DNA of 14,832 nt from NCBI GenBank assembly GCA_945906715.1, contig CAMDRK010000027.1:1-14832 (forward strand). Reading direction: 5' to 3'. The stretch is from Nitrospira lenta (GTDB lineage Bacteria > Nitrospirota > Nitrospiria > Nitrospirales > Nitrospiraceae). The position numbers and the translations under genes are program-made. The notes beneath the pieces were generated by a model. The model was not told where the DNA came from, searched no databases, and saw only the letters and a list, made by a program, of their open reading frames with translations. This document shows positions 6,672-11,788 of the stretch, piece by piece. Every line of letters starts with the position of its first letter. The stretch's first letter is position 1.

Positions 6672-7160
6672 ATGACACCCCGCTCCCTTACCCATGACGA
6701 ACGCAAAGCGGCACACGCGGCCTTTACCGGCCAGCCGTTTCAGCCTTCGTGGTCGAGTCGCGCCCAGACCGTCTATCATAGCCTCAAGGCAGCGCTGGCC
6801 CAAGACCCCGCTCGCCAGACGGCAGTCCCTGATCCAGCACTCCCAGCCGAACATACACGAACCTTTGCCCCAAGTGAGACCGACACCCCACGCCCCCTCC
6901 AAGCATGGCACCTCACACTGACCCATCCTGATGCACGCTTCCTGTTACTCCTTCCCTGGCATGTGCCCATGCCCGCCGTGTTGCAGTATCTCAATGCGGA
7001 ATACCCGAACCGCCCCATGACACTCCAAGCCATTGAAGGCGGACAGCATCCCTGCGCACCCGAGCACAGTCTGATCCTGGCTCGTCCGATCCTCTCGTTG
7101 CAGGATGCCCCGGTCCATACCCGAGAAGAGCCACCGGATCTGATCGAAAACCGCTCCTGA
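6672..7160 (+). CDS. Unknown 162-aa protein following the helicase
   Basis: ATG 6672 is preceded by AAAGGG with a short spacer. It starts 32 nt after the helicase stop, so probably shares its transcript. The N-terminal half is Pro/Gln-rich and probably disordered. The C-terminal half (residues about 78-150, including LTLTHPDARFLLLLPWHVPM and LQYLNAEYPNRPMTLQAIEG) has an alternating pattern that could fold as a small alpha/beta domain. I do not recognise the family. There is no signal peptide and no membrane helix long enough to be credible. It may be an accessory protein of the helicase, on position alone. Confidence 0.65.
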   Translation: MTPRSLTHDERKAAHAAFTGQPFQPSWSSRAQTVYHSLKAALAQDPARQTAVPDPALPAEHTRTFAPSETDTPRPLQAWHLTLTHPDARFLLLLPWHVPMPAVLQYLNAEYPNRPMTLQAIEGGQHPCAPEHSLILARPILSLQDAPVHTREEPPDLIENRS

Positions 7161-7254
7161 GTAATCCACCGATGCCAGTCCGCAGACTGTGTGAGACCTG
7201 TCAGGGAAGCGCTTCCTACTGACTGCTCCCCCGCAGTGCGGCTCACGCCTCCGC

Positions 7255-7283
7255 TTGACACCCGCGCCGACACGCCATACATT
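7255..7283 (+). promoter_or_regulatory. Sigma70 promoter of RHH cassette 1
   Basis: TTGACA (7255-7260) is a perfect -35 box. A 17-nt spacer leads to TACATT (7278-7283, 4 of 6). The following palindrome begins at the last base of the -10 box and covers the expected transcription start. Upstream, GGAAGCGCTTCC (7205-7216) is a further 12-bp palindrome of unknown role. Confidence 0.65.
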
Positions 7284-7311
7284 GGATATGTGCTTACTAA
7301 GCACATATCCA
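7283..7311. promoter_or_regulatory. 29-bp perfect palindrome, probable operator of RHH cassette 1
   Basis: TGGATATGTGCTTA (7283-7296), a central C, then its exact reverse complement TAAGCACATATCCA (7298-7311). It overlaps the end of the -10 box and the start of the transcript, and ends 4 nt before the ribosome binding site. The position fits an operator for a dimeric repressor; the ribbon-helix-helix-like product encoded just downstream is the obvious candidate. Confidence 0.75.
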
Positions 7312-7325
7312 CCCAGGGAGGCCTT

Positions 7326-7625
7326 ATGCCCACTGCCACTGAGCGCATTCCAGTGCTGGTCACCAAAGTCGACAAGAGCCGGTTTGCCAAAAAGGCCAAG
7401 TCCTTCGGCTTTCCGTCGATCAGCGAATTTGCCCGCACGGCCATGACGCGATTTCGCAAGGACGAACACGAAGAAGAGGCTGCCTTTGAGGCGTTGCTCA
7501 CCAATGTGAAACAAGGCACGCGCCTAGCAGAACAGGCGATTGATCGGACAATTGCCCATTGTGATGCCTCGAATAAACGGATGGCGCAACTCGATGCCTG
7601 GATGAAAGAGAAAGGATATGCCTAA
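7326..7625 (+). CDS. Ribbon-helix-helix-like DNA-binding protein, copy 1
   Basis: 99 aa; ATG 7326 follows GGGAGG with a 5-nt spacer. Residues 8-45 (RIPVLVTKVDKSRFAKKAKS, then FGFPSISEFARTAMTRF) give the beta strand, helix, turn and helix of MetJ/Arc or MobC-like proteins. Residues about 50-95 are helical. It is a paralogue of the protein at 8760: same length, same strand and same placing of ASNKRMAQL against ASERRIERL. It is likely an autorepressor through the 29-bp palindrome, or a relaxosome-type accessory. No relaxase is in the window, so the role is open. Its stop overlaps the next start by one base (TAATG). Confidence 0.75.
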   Translation: MPTATERIPVLVTKVDKSRFAKKAKSFGFPSISEFARTAMTRFRKDEHEEEAAFEALLTNVKQGTRLAEQAIDRTIAHCDASNKRMAQLDAWMKEKGYA

Positions 7626-7849
7626 TGGGATGGGCCGAAAAAGCGTGGGACGCCTTTCGTGACGTTCTACGCCTCCAAGACAAGGTTCAAAGCCTCAGCA
7701 GCAAGGTCGATCTCCAACAAGCCAAAATCGAATCACTCAATATCGAGGTGGCTCAACTCAAAATGGCCGTCACCATTCTCCTGGGCCAAGCGGGCGTGAA
7801 ACTGCCACCCAAACCCCCCTTCGAGACGCCGGCATTGCCGGGATCGTAA
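7625..7849 (+). CDS. Small coiled-coil protein, copy 1
   Basis: 74 aa, coupled to the RHH-like gene by TAATG. After an amphipathic start (MGWAEKAWDAFRDVLRL), residues 18-52 form heptads: LQDKVQSLSSKVDLQQAKIE then SLNIEVAQLKMAVTILLGQA. This fits a parallel coiled coil of about five heptads, followed by a Pro-rich tail. It has the same plan as the protein at 9046 (AF, then DKVQSL against DKVEQL). Function unknown; its constant pairing with the RHH-like protein suggests a partner or oligomerisation factor. Confidence 0.75.
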   Translation: MGWAEKAWDAFRDVLRLQDKVQSLSSKVDLQQAKIESLNIEVAQLKMAVTILLGQAGVKLPPKPPFETPALPGS

Positions 7850-7862
7850 GAACCATTCGACC

Positions 7863-7881
7863 GGGCTCGCTGCGCTCGCAC
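7863..7881 (+). repeat. GC-rich leader repeat, copy b
   Basis: GGGCTCGCTGCGCTCGCAC, between the coiled-coil stop and the 92-aa gene, 55 nt upstream of its ATG. It is the direct-repeat form (GCTCGC, 3 nt, GCTCGCAC) of the leader element. Confidence 0.6.
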
Positions 7882-7936
7882 ACAGGTCCTCCCTGATTGA
7901 TTGCGTGACTACACCAGTCAATTCATGGAGGCGCTC

Positions 7937-8215
7937 ATGTCCACCCCCGTCCTCACCGCACCATCCAGCATCCACCCTACGACGACATATAGAGTGCATC
8001 TGACCTATTTCAAAGGCAGCGGGAAGTACTACTCCTCAGGCCAGTACCAAACCTCCCACGAAGAACTGCATCAGATCTTTCAAGAAGTGAAGGGCCTGGT
8101 GCAGTCAGGACAGCTGCCTGGACTGAGACAGGGCGCATCCTTCAACACGCTCATCGAGGTTCCGGACCATCCACACAACCACCCGCATCTGATCATGACG
8201 GAGGAGTTCTCATGA
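7937..8215 (+). CDS. Unknown 92-aa protein coupled to the HAD gene
   Basis: ATG 7937, with GGAGG eight bases upstream. The body reads YRVHLTYFKGSGKYYSSGQY, QTSHEELHQIFQEVKGLVQS, then FNTLIEVPDHPHNHPHLIM. This looks like a compact alpha/beta domain with a His-rich C-terminus (PDHPHNHPH) that could bind a metal. I do not know a named family. Its TGA overlaps the next ATG (ATGA at 8212-8215), so it is made together with the HAD protein. Probably a functional partner. Confidence 0.75.
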   Translation: MSTPVLTAPSSIHPTTTYRVHLTYFKGSGKYYSSGQYQTSHEELHQIFQEVKGLVQSGQLPGLRQGASFNTLIEVPDHPHNHPHLIMTEEFS

Positions 8216-8688
8216 CACCGCTCCTCTATCATGACGTCGACGGAATCCTCTTTGGTGAATACGGCCCTTGCAAGACCCATCAACTCCGTCCAGGCATCGC
8301 TGACTGGTTCCACTGGGTAGTCGCCCGGTATCAGCTCGTATTCTTGACCTCCTGGCCGCAAGCCGATCTCTTTGACCTCCTCACCGGTCTCTATCTCCAG
8401 GAGGTCATCCCCGTCTGTCGCTATTTGCCTTGGACCTCCGTGGGCATTCCCTTCAAATGGGATGCGCTGCAACAAGACCAATCCCAGCATCCATCTCCCT
8501 ATTTCTGGATTGATGATGATCCCACGGTGTTTCCCACACTCAACGAGCAGCGGAGACACTACAACCGACTGCCGTTCCTTCACGTCAATCCGACCGGAGA
8601 GCGACAACTCGAGGACCTTATGCAACGGTTGAATGCGCGGACGGCGCAACTCACGCAGCTGGTCGCCAGCTCGAGCCTCCCCCACTGA
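8212..8688 (+). CDS. HAD-superfamily protein, similar to HAD domains of RNA-repair/SAK type
   Basis: 158 aa. Haloacid-dehalogenase motifs are present in order: motif I HDVDG (nucleophile Asp8, acid Asp10), motif II VFLTSW (Thr46/Ser47), motif III FKWDAL (Lys82) and motif IV YFWIDDDP (Asp101-103). The short cap-less layout and WIDDD ending resemble small HAD proteins linked to nucleic-acid repair (HAD_SAK type). A phosphatase on nucleic-acid ends is possible but inferred. Translated with the 92-aa protein through the ATGA overlap; GGAGGAG is its ribosome binding site. Confidence 0.8.
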   Translation: MTPLLYHDVDGILFGEYGPCKTHQLRPGIADWFHWVVARYQLVFLTSWPQADLFDLLTGLYLQEVIPVCRYLPWTSVGIPFKWDALQQDQSQHPSPYFWIDDDPTVFPTLNEQRRHYNRLPFLHVNPTGERQLEDLMQRLNARTAQLTQLVASSSLPH

Positions 8689-8698
8689 CCCTCATTTC

Positions 8699-8739
8699 GT
8701 GACAACCCGTCGCACACATGCTATATAGGGGCTATATAG
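8699..8739 (+). promoter_or_regulatory. Promoter and double CTATATAG operator of RHH cassette 2
   Basis: GTGACA (8699-8704), 17-nt spacer, TATATA (8722-8727). The self-complementary octamer CTATATAG occurs twice, at 8721-8728 and 8732-8739, one helical turn (11 bp) apart; the first copy covers the -10 box. The layout matches cassette 1 (promoter overlapped by a symmetric site just before an RHH-like gene), but the sequence is different. Confidence 0.6.
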
Positions 8740-8759
8740 GTGCATAAAAAGGAGGCGTT

Positions 8760-9059
8760 ATGGCGGCAGCAACAGTCCAAGTCCCTGTGCTCATGAGTCA
8801 GGCCCAAAAAACACGCCTCGCTCGCAAAGCCAAAGCGTCCAAACTCACGATGGGAGAACTGCTTCGGCAAGGCGGTGAACGGTTTGATCCACAGGAGGAT
8901 CTAGCCCTCCTATCACGACTGGCACATCACGTTACCCTGACCACCATCAAAACCATTCGTGCCATTGATCACACACTATCGCTCGTTGCCGCCTCTGAGC
9001 GCCGCATCGAACGACTCACCCGTGCGACTAGAAAGAAGTCATCCCTTGGGACTCACTGA
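8760..9059 (+). CDS. Ribbon-helix-helix-like DNA-binding protein, copy 2
   Basis: 99 aa; ATG 8760 behind AAGGAGG. Residues 6-42 (VQVPVLMSQAQKTRLARKAK, then ASKLTMGELLRQGGERF) match the RHH-like segment of copy 1. The C-terminal helices follow (TIKTIRAIDHTLSLVAASER). Sequence identity to copy 1 is modest but collinear over the whole length, so these are old paralogues, not a recent duplication. It probably binds the CTATATAG sites upstream. Its end overlaps the next gene by 14 nt. Confidence 0.75.
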   Translation: MAAATVQVPVLMSQAQKTRLARKAKASKLTMGELLRQGGERFDPQEDLALLSRLAHHVTLTTIKTIRAIDHTLSLVAASERRIERLTRATRKKSSLGTH

Positions 9060-9246
9060 ACGCGTCTTCAATGCCTTCACCAAGACCATCCTCCTCTCAG
9101 ATAAAGTGGAGCAGCTCAACGCCACGGTGGCCAAACAGCAACTCCGCATTGAGAATCTGACCGAACGCGTCATACGACTGGAAACCGCTCTCGAATTCGC
9201 ACTCTTGAACAAGCGCCCCAAGCACCTGCCTAGTCCACACTCCTGA
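9046..9246 (+). CDS. Small coiled-coil protein, copy 2 (TTG start)
   Basis: 66 aa from a TTG at 9046, inside the last codons of the RHH-like gene. I prefer this start because it gives MGLTERVFNAF, which lines up with MGWAEKAWDAF of copy 1; the upstream extension only re-reads the RHH gene in another frame. Residues 18-53 form the coiled coil (DKVEQLNATVAKQQLRIENL, then TERVIRLETALEF), and the tail is Pro/His/Lys-rich. An AGAAAGAAG stretch about 7 nt upstream is a weak ribosome binding site, so translation probably depends on coupling. Confidence 0.7.
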   Translation: MGLTERVFNAFTKTILLSDKVEQLNATVAKQQLRIENLTERVIRLETALEFALLNKRPKHLPSPHS

Positions 9247-9271
9247 CAAACCTGCGCGCAGAGACCCAACC

Positions 9272-9290
9272 CGGCTCGCTCCGCTCGCAC
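9272..9290 (+). repeat. GC-rich leader repeat, copy c
   Basis: CGGCTCGCTCCGCTCGCAC, after the coiled-coil stop and 35 nt before the ATG at 9326. Confidence 0.6.
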
Positions 9291-9325
9291 CTCCTCAGTC
9301 TGGTATCACCCTAGCAGGAGGCCTT

Positions 9326-9511
9326 ATGCGCGGCGTACGACTTCCCTTGCCAAAACAGACGCATCGCGTCCATCTCACCGCACTCGATCACCTCCAGCAA
9401 CACCGCCCCACCTTTCGGGAGCTGCTGGCTCAACAGGATGGCGATCCCCAAAGCCCCACGCTGACACCGTACTGGGATCTCGTTCACGAGGACGACTCCC
9501 AGCACGGATAG
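9326..9511 (+). CDS. Unknown 61-aa protein
   Basis: ATG 9326 behind GCAGGAGG with a 5-nt spacer, preceded by leader repeat c and a TATCACC segment like its neighbours. It reads MRGVRLPLPKQTHRVHLTAL, then DHLQQHRPTFRELLAQQDGD. It is basic at the start and acidic at the end (LVHEDDSQHG), with one likely helix in the middle. No family is recognised. Confidence 0.6.
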   Translation: MRGVRLPLPKQTHRVHLTALDHLQQHRPTFRELLAQQDGDPQSPTLTPYWDLVHEDDSQHG

Positions 9512-9519
9512 GTGTCATG

Positions 9520-9538
9520 CGGCTCGCGTCGCTCGCAC
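9520..9538 (+). repeat. GC-rich leader repeat, copy d
   Basis: CGGCTCGCGTCGCTCGCAC, 41 nt before the ATG at 9580. Confidence 0.6.
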
Positions 9539-9579
9539 ACCCTAACGAGTGCATCCCATCACGTAGTCATGGAGATCGT

Positions 9580-9957
9580 ATGTCTCGTCTTGTGCTCGTC
9601 TCTGGCAGTCGAGGGTTTCCGTCCCCAGAATTGGTGAGGGACCGCATTCGGACCGCACTCACGCCAGGAGACCGCTTAATGCATGGCTGTGCGCGCGGCG
9701 TGGACACCTGGGCGGAACACGCAGCGCTCTCCGTCGGTGCCACCATTCTCCGTCGACCAGCCGAGTGGGATCGCTATGGGAAGCGCGCCGGCATGATTCG
9801 TAATCAACAGATGTTTGAAAAAACAGTCCAAGAACAATACTTTCGAATCTTGATCTTCTGGGATGGCAGCTCACGCGGCACCAAGCACATGATTGACCAG
9901 TGTGTCGCCGCAGGAATCCCCCACGAGATCATCCGCCCATCCTCGTCCTCGACCTGA
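9580..9957 (+). CDS. SLOG-superfamily protein, DUF2493/YspA type
   Basis: 125 aa from ATG 9580 (ATGGAGATCGT upstream supplies GGAG). An upstream in-frame start at 9517 would re-read the leader repeat and is unlikely. Residues 5-13 (VLVSGSRGF) and 35-42 (HGCARGVD) form the Rossmann-like nucleotide-binding loops. EWDRYGKRAGMIRNQQM and WDGSSRGTKHMI complete the DUF2493 pattern. SLOG proteins bind nucleotides or derivatives and occur as sensors in stress and defence systems; a ligand cannot be read from sequence. The length is normal for the family and it looks intact. Confidence 0.85.
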   Translation: MSRLVLVSGSRGFPSPELVRDRIRTALTPGDRLMHGCARGVDTWAEHAALSVGATILRRPAEWDRYGKRAGMIRNQQMFEKTVQEQYFRILIFWDGSSRGTKHMIDQCVAAGIPHEIIRPSSSST

Positions 9958-9966
9958 CCTACAAGA

Positions 9967-9985
9967 CGGCCCGCGTCGCGGGCAC
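9967..9985 (+). repeat. GC-rich leader repeat, copy e
   Basis: CGGCCCGCGTCGCGGGCAC, the inverted-repeat form (GCCCGCG with CGCGGGC overlapping at the centre), 53 nt before the ssb start. Confidence 0.6.
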
Positions 9986-10038
9986 GTGTGTCGCTACACC
10001 TCTGTGCATTCACCATTCACACGCAAGGAGGGTTTGTT

Positions 10039-10434
10039 ATGTTGAACAAGGTTATCCTTATGGGCAATCTCACCCGGAATCCGGAACTCCGGTACACCCC
10101 TAACGGGACACCGGTGGCCACCATAGGTCTGGCTGTGTCACGAAAGTTCAGGCAGGGGGATGAGCTGAAAGAAGAAGTGACCTTCGTGGATGTCATCATA
10201 TTCGGCAAGCAAGCCGAACACTGCGCCCAATACCTCCTGAAAGGCCAGGGCGTCATCGTCGATGGCCGTCTCCAGCAGCGCCGGTGGGAAACGGACGATC
10301 ACCAGAAACGCAGCAAGCATGAAATCGTGGCCCAAACCGTCACGTTCATGCCGAAACGTGAAGCCGGCCACGCAGATGGTGTTGCAGGACACGCCCACGA
10401 AGACGTGTCGTACGAAGAGCCCGCTCAGGTGTAA
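10039..10434 (+). CDS. ssb: Single-stranded DNA-binding protein
   Basis: 131 aa; ATG 10039 after AAGGAGG. Residues 1-106 form the OB fold: MLNKVILMGNLTRNPELRYT, then GTPVATIGLAVSRKF, VTFVDVIIFGKQAEHCAQYL and GQGVIVDGRLQQRRWE. It coats single-stranded DNA as a tetramer in the family. The C-terminal tail is short (about 25 residues) and ends YEEPAQV; it lacks the DDDIPF-like tip through which chromosomal SSBs recruit repair proteins. It is probably the element's own SSB. A hairpin follows the stop. Confidence 0.93.
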   Translation: MLNKVILMGNLTRNPELRYTPNGTPVATIGLAVSRKFRQGDELKEEVTFVDVIIFGKQAEHCAQYLLKGQGVIVDGRLQQRRWETDDHQKRSKHEIVAQTVTFMPKREAGHADGVAGHAHEDVSYEEPAQV

Positions 10435-10451
10435 TGGAGCCTGACACGATC

Positions 10452-10479
10452 GCCCGGCTCGGTCTCGGCTGAGTCGGGC
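10452..10479 (+). terminator. Hairpin after ssb, possible terminator
   Basis: GCCCGGCTC (10452-10460) pairs with GAGTCGGGC (10471-10479) through 9 bp including one G-U, with a 10-nt loop. No clear T-run follows (CTTCGTC), so termination is uncertain. Confidence 0.4.
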
Positions 10480-10516
10480 CTTCGTCATGACATGCGGTTC
10501 GATGACCGGATTCGGA

Positions 10517-10534
10517 GGCCGGCTTCGCCGACAC
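10517..10534 (+). repeat. GC-rich leader repeat, copy f
   Basis: GGCCGGCTTCGCCGACAC, 42 nt before the ATG at 10577. Confidence 0.55.
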
Positions 10535-10576
10535 AATAGACCCTGGGTGGACGTACTCACACCACAGGAGGCTCCG

Positions 10577-10816
10577 ATGACACTTGGCGCACTGACGGTC
10601 GATCTGGCTCGCAATGTCCTCTTTACTCGGATGACCGTGACCACACCGACGGCCACGACAACCCTGCACTGGTCAGGCGGCTGGCGACGCCCCCGCGTGA
10701 GACTGAATTCCGGACACGTAGCACGCTGGTTCGGCTCTGAACAGCAGGACCGGGACCGGCCCCATATGGCGCAATACACCTATCAGGGGACGCTCGGATC
10801 CCATGTGCAGTTCTGA
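10577..10816 (+). CDS. Unknown 79-aa protein
   Basis: ATG 10577 behind CACCACAGGAGG, nearly the same leader as the gene at 281. It reads MTLGALTVDLARNVLFTRMT, then ATTTLHWSGGWRRPRVRLNS and a Gly/Gln/aromatic C-terminus (MAQYTYQGTLGSHVQF). The pattern suggests a small beta-rich protein with a basic middle. No family is recognised, and there is no signal peptide or membrane helix. A short imperfect repeat (ACATCAGAC then ACCG or CACCG) occurs twice downstream, at about 10816 and 10846. Confidence 0.6.
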   Translation: MTLGALTVDLARNVLFTRMTVTTPTATTTLHWSGGWRRPRVRLNSGHVARWFGSEQQDRDRPHMAQYTYQGTLGSHVQF

Positions 10817-10897
10817 CATCAGACACCGTCCCTCAGCACAATCCCACATCAGACCACCGCCTCACGTCATGCACTCATGTTGATCATGGAGGGCCTC

Positions 10898-11284
10898 ATG
10901 CGGACTCGCTTACTCGCATCCACACTGCTCGCGATCCTGCTCACCCTGAGCCTCGGTCTCGTGACCCAGGCCACAGCCGAACCCCTCTCGTCTCCACACG
11001 ACGCACTCGTGTCTGAACTCGTCGTCCTTAAAACCACGACGTGGGCACCACGAGGGCTGACAGACAGCACCAAGGCCTGTGAGATCGCCAAGAACCTCGC
11101 CTTGGCGCGTCTTGGGGCCAAACTCTCAGACCTTCGTGTGGTTGAACGCACGGACACCGCGAGCTTCCCCTCACACCTGACCTGCCAATGGAATCCGGCA
11201 CGCCAGGCCTACCAGGCCATACTCTTGATTGAATTGCTAGAACACTTCGCGCTCGGCAGTCGCACCTCAGACCGCATGTATTAA
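10898..11284 (+). CDS. Secreted/periplasmic small protein, unknown function
   Basis: 128 aa from ATG 10898 behind ATGGAGGG. The in-frame ATG at 10877 has no ribosome binding site and would bury the signal peptide. Residues 1-27 are a standard signal peptide (MRTRLLASTLLAILLTLSLG, then VTQATA before EP). The mature part has two Cys (KACEIAKN and LTCQWN) that could form a disulfide in the periplasm, and a helical C-terminus (AILLIELLEHFAL). Family not recognised. It is the second exported small protein in the window after that at 281. Confidence 0.7.
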   Translation: MRTRLLASTLLAILLTLSLGLVTQATAEPLSSPHDALVSELVVLKTTTWAPRGLTDSTKACEIAKNLALARLGAKLSDLRVVERTDTASFPSHLTCQWNPARQAYQAILLIELLEHFALGSRTSDRMY

Positions 11285-11308
11285 TCATGGAGACGAGCGA
11301 GCATCGGA

Positions 11309-11327
11309 AGGCTCGCGGTGCTCGCAC
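11309..11327 (+). repeat. GC-rich leader repeat, copy g
   Basis: AGGCTCGCGGTGCTCGCAC, 39 nt before the ATG at 11367. An upstream GCGAGC (11297-11302) can also pair with GCTCGC (11311-11316). Confidence 0.55.
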
Positions 11328-11366
11328 AGGATTGACTTGCAGGTTATTCACTTCACGGAGGGGTCA

Positions 11367-11576
11367 ATGAAGACTGAATCTGGCCGGTTTACCCTGGCCA
11401 CGCAAGCCGGACGTACGTTCTCAGTCGTGAGACAACACCTCGCATGTTCAGAAGTTGACGCCATCGCCAGGCGTCGGGCACGTCGCGACGCTGAAGCCAC
11501 CGCACACGCCAATTCGCATGTCTCGCTCGGGGAGGCCCTGGCCAGACAGCGGGAGCGAGAGGCGCTCGGCATGTGA
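11367..11576 (+). CDS. Unknown 69-aa basic protein
   Basis: ATG 11367 behind CGGAGGGG; the TTG at 11337 upstream would include the leader. It reads MKTESGRFTLATQAGRTFSV, then SEVDAIARRRARRDAEATAH and LGEALARQREREALGM. Two charged helices rich in Arg and Glu fill the C-terminal half. Family unknown. Its TGA overlaps a GTG (GTGA) that opens the next possible ORF. Confidence 0.55.
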   Translation: MKTESGRFTLATQAGRTFSVVRQHLACSEVDAIARRRARRDAEATAHANSHVSLGEALARQREREALGM

Positions 11577-11788
11577 GTGGCCCTCGCACGCACTCGCTCC
11601 TTCGGATGATCCGGCGCGGGCACCTTGCGCCCGCGCCGGACTCTGTCCGCCTCCACCCGGACGGCAAGTGGCTTGTGCACCCATGTGTGCCGGCGGATCC
11701 GCGCTCACCTTGCGAGCGCGGCCCGCCAGCTACCACCACCCTATCACGCGCCCCAGCACCCACCCCACCATCACTCCGAGCGCAATGA
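11573..11788 (+). CDS. Possible coupled 71-aa ORF
   Basis: A GTG at 11573 overlaps the previous stop by 4 nt. The centre (DSVRLHPDGKWLVHPCVPAD) looks like real protein, but the ends are Pro/Arg/Ser-rich and 59 nt overlap the convergent XseA-like gene. Two strong hairpins lie within the ORF. It may be genuine, or the region may be non-coding; no family is recognised. Confidence 0.35.
   Translation: MSGPRTHSLLRMIRRGHLAPAPDSVRLHPDGKWLVHPCVPADPRSPCERGPPATTTLSRAPAPTPPSLRAQ
11610..11640. repeat. Hairpin 1 with ACCTTGC loop
   Basis: TCCGGCGCGGGC (11610-11621) and GCCCGCGCCGGA (11629-11640) form a perfect 12-bp stem around the 7-nt loop ACCTTGC. A smaller stem (GTCCG 11645-11649 with CGGAC 11658-11662) follows. 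There is no T-run on the plus strand. Confidence 0.75.
11699..11721. repeat. Hairpin 2 with the same ACCTTGC loop
   Basis: CCGCGCTC (11699-11706) and GAGCGCGG (11714-11721) form a perfect 8-bp stem around ACCTTGC, the same loop as hairpin 1. The stem sequences differ, and both hairpins follow GATCCG or overlap it. Hairpin 2 ends just before the stop codon of the minus-strand gene. Confidence 0.7.

Noticed and set aside
7326..7849. RHH-like and coiled-coil pair as a classical toxin-antitoxin operon
   Set aside because: The second protein is a plain coiled coil with no toxin fold or catalytic residues visible; kept as an unknown module.
222..11327. Leader repeats as a CRISPR array or integron attC sites
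   Set aside because: The copies are separated by whole genes of unequal length, too short for attC, and lack the expected core-site consensus.
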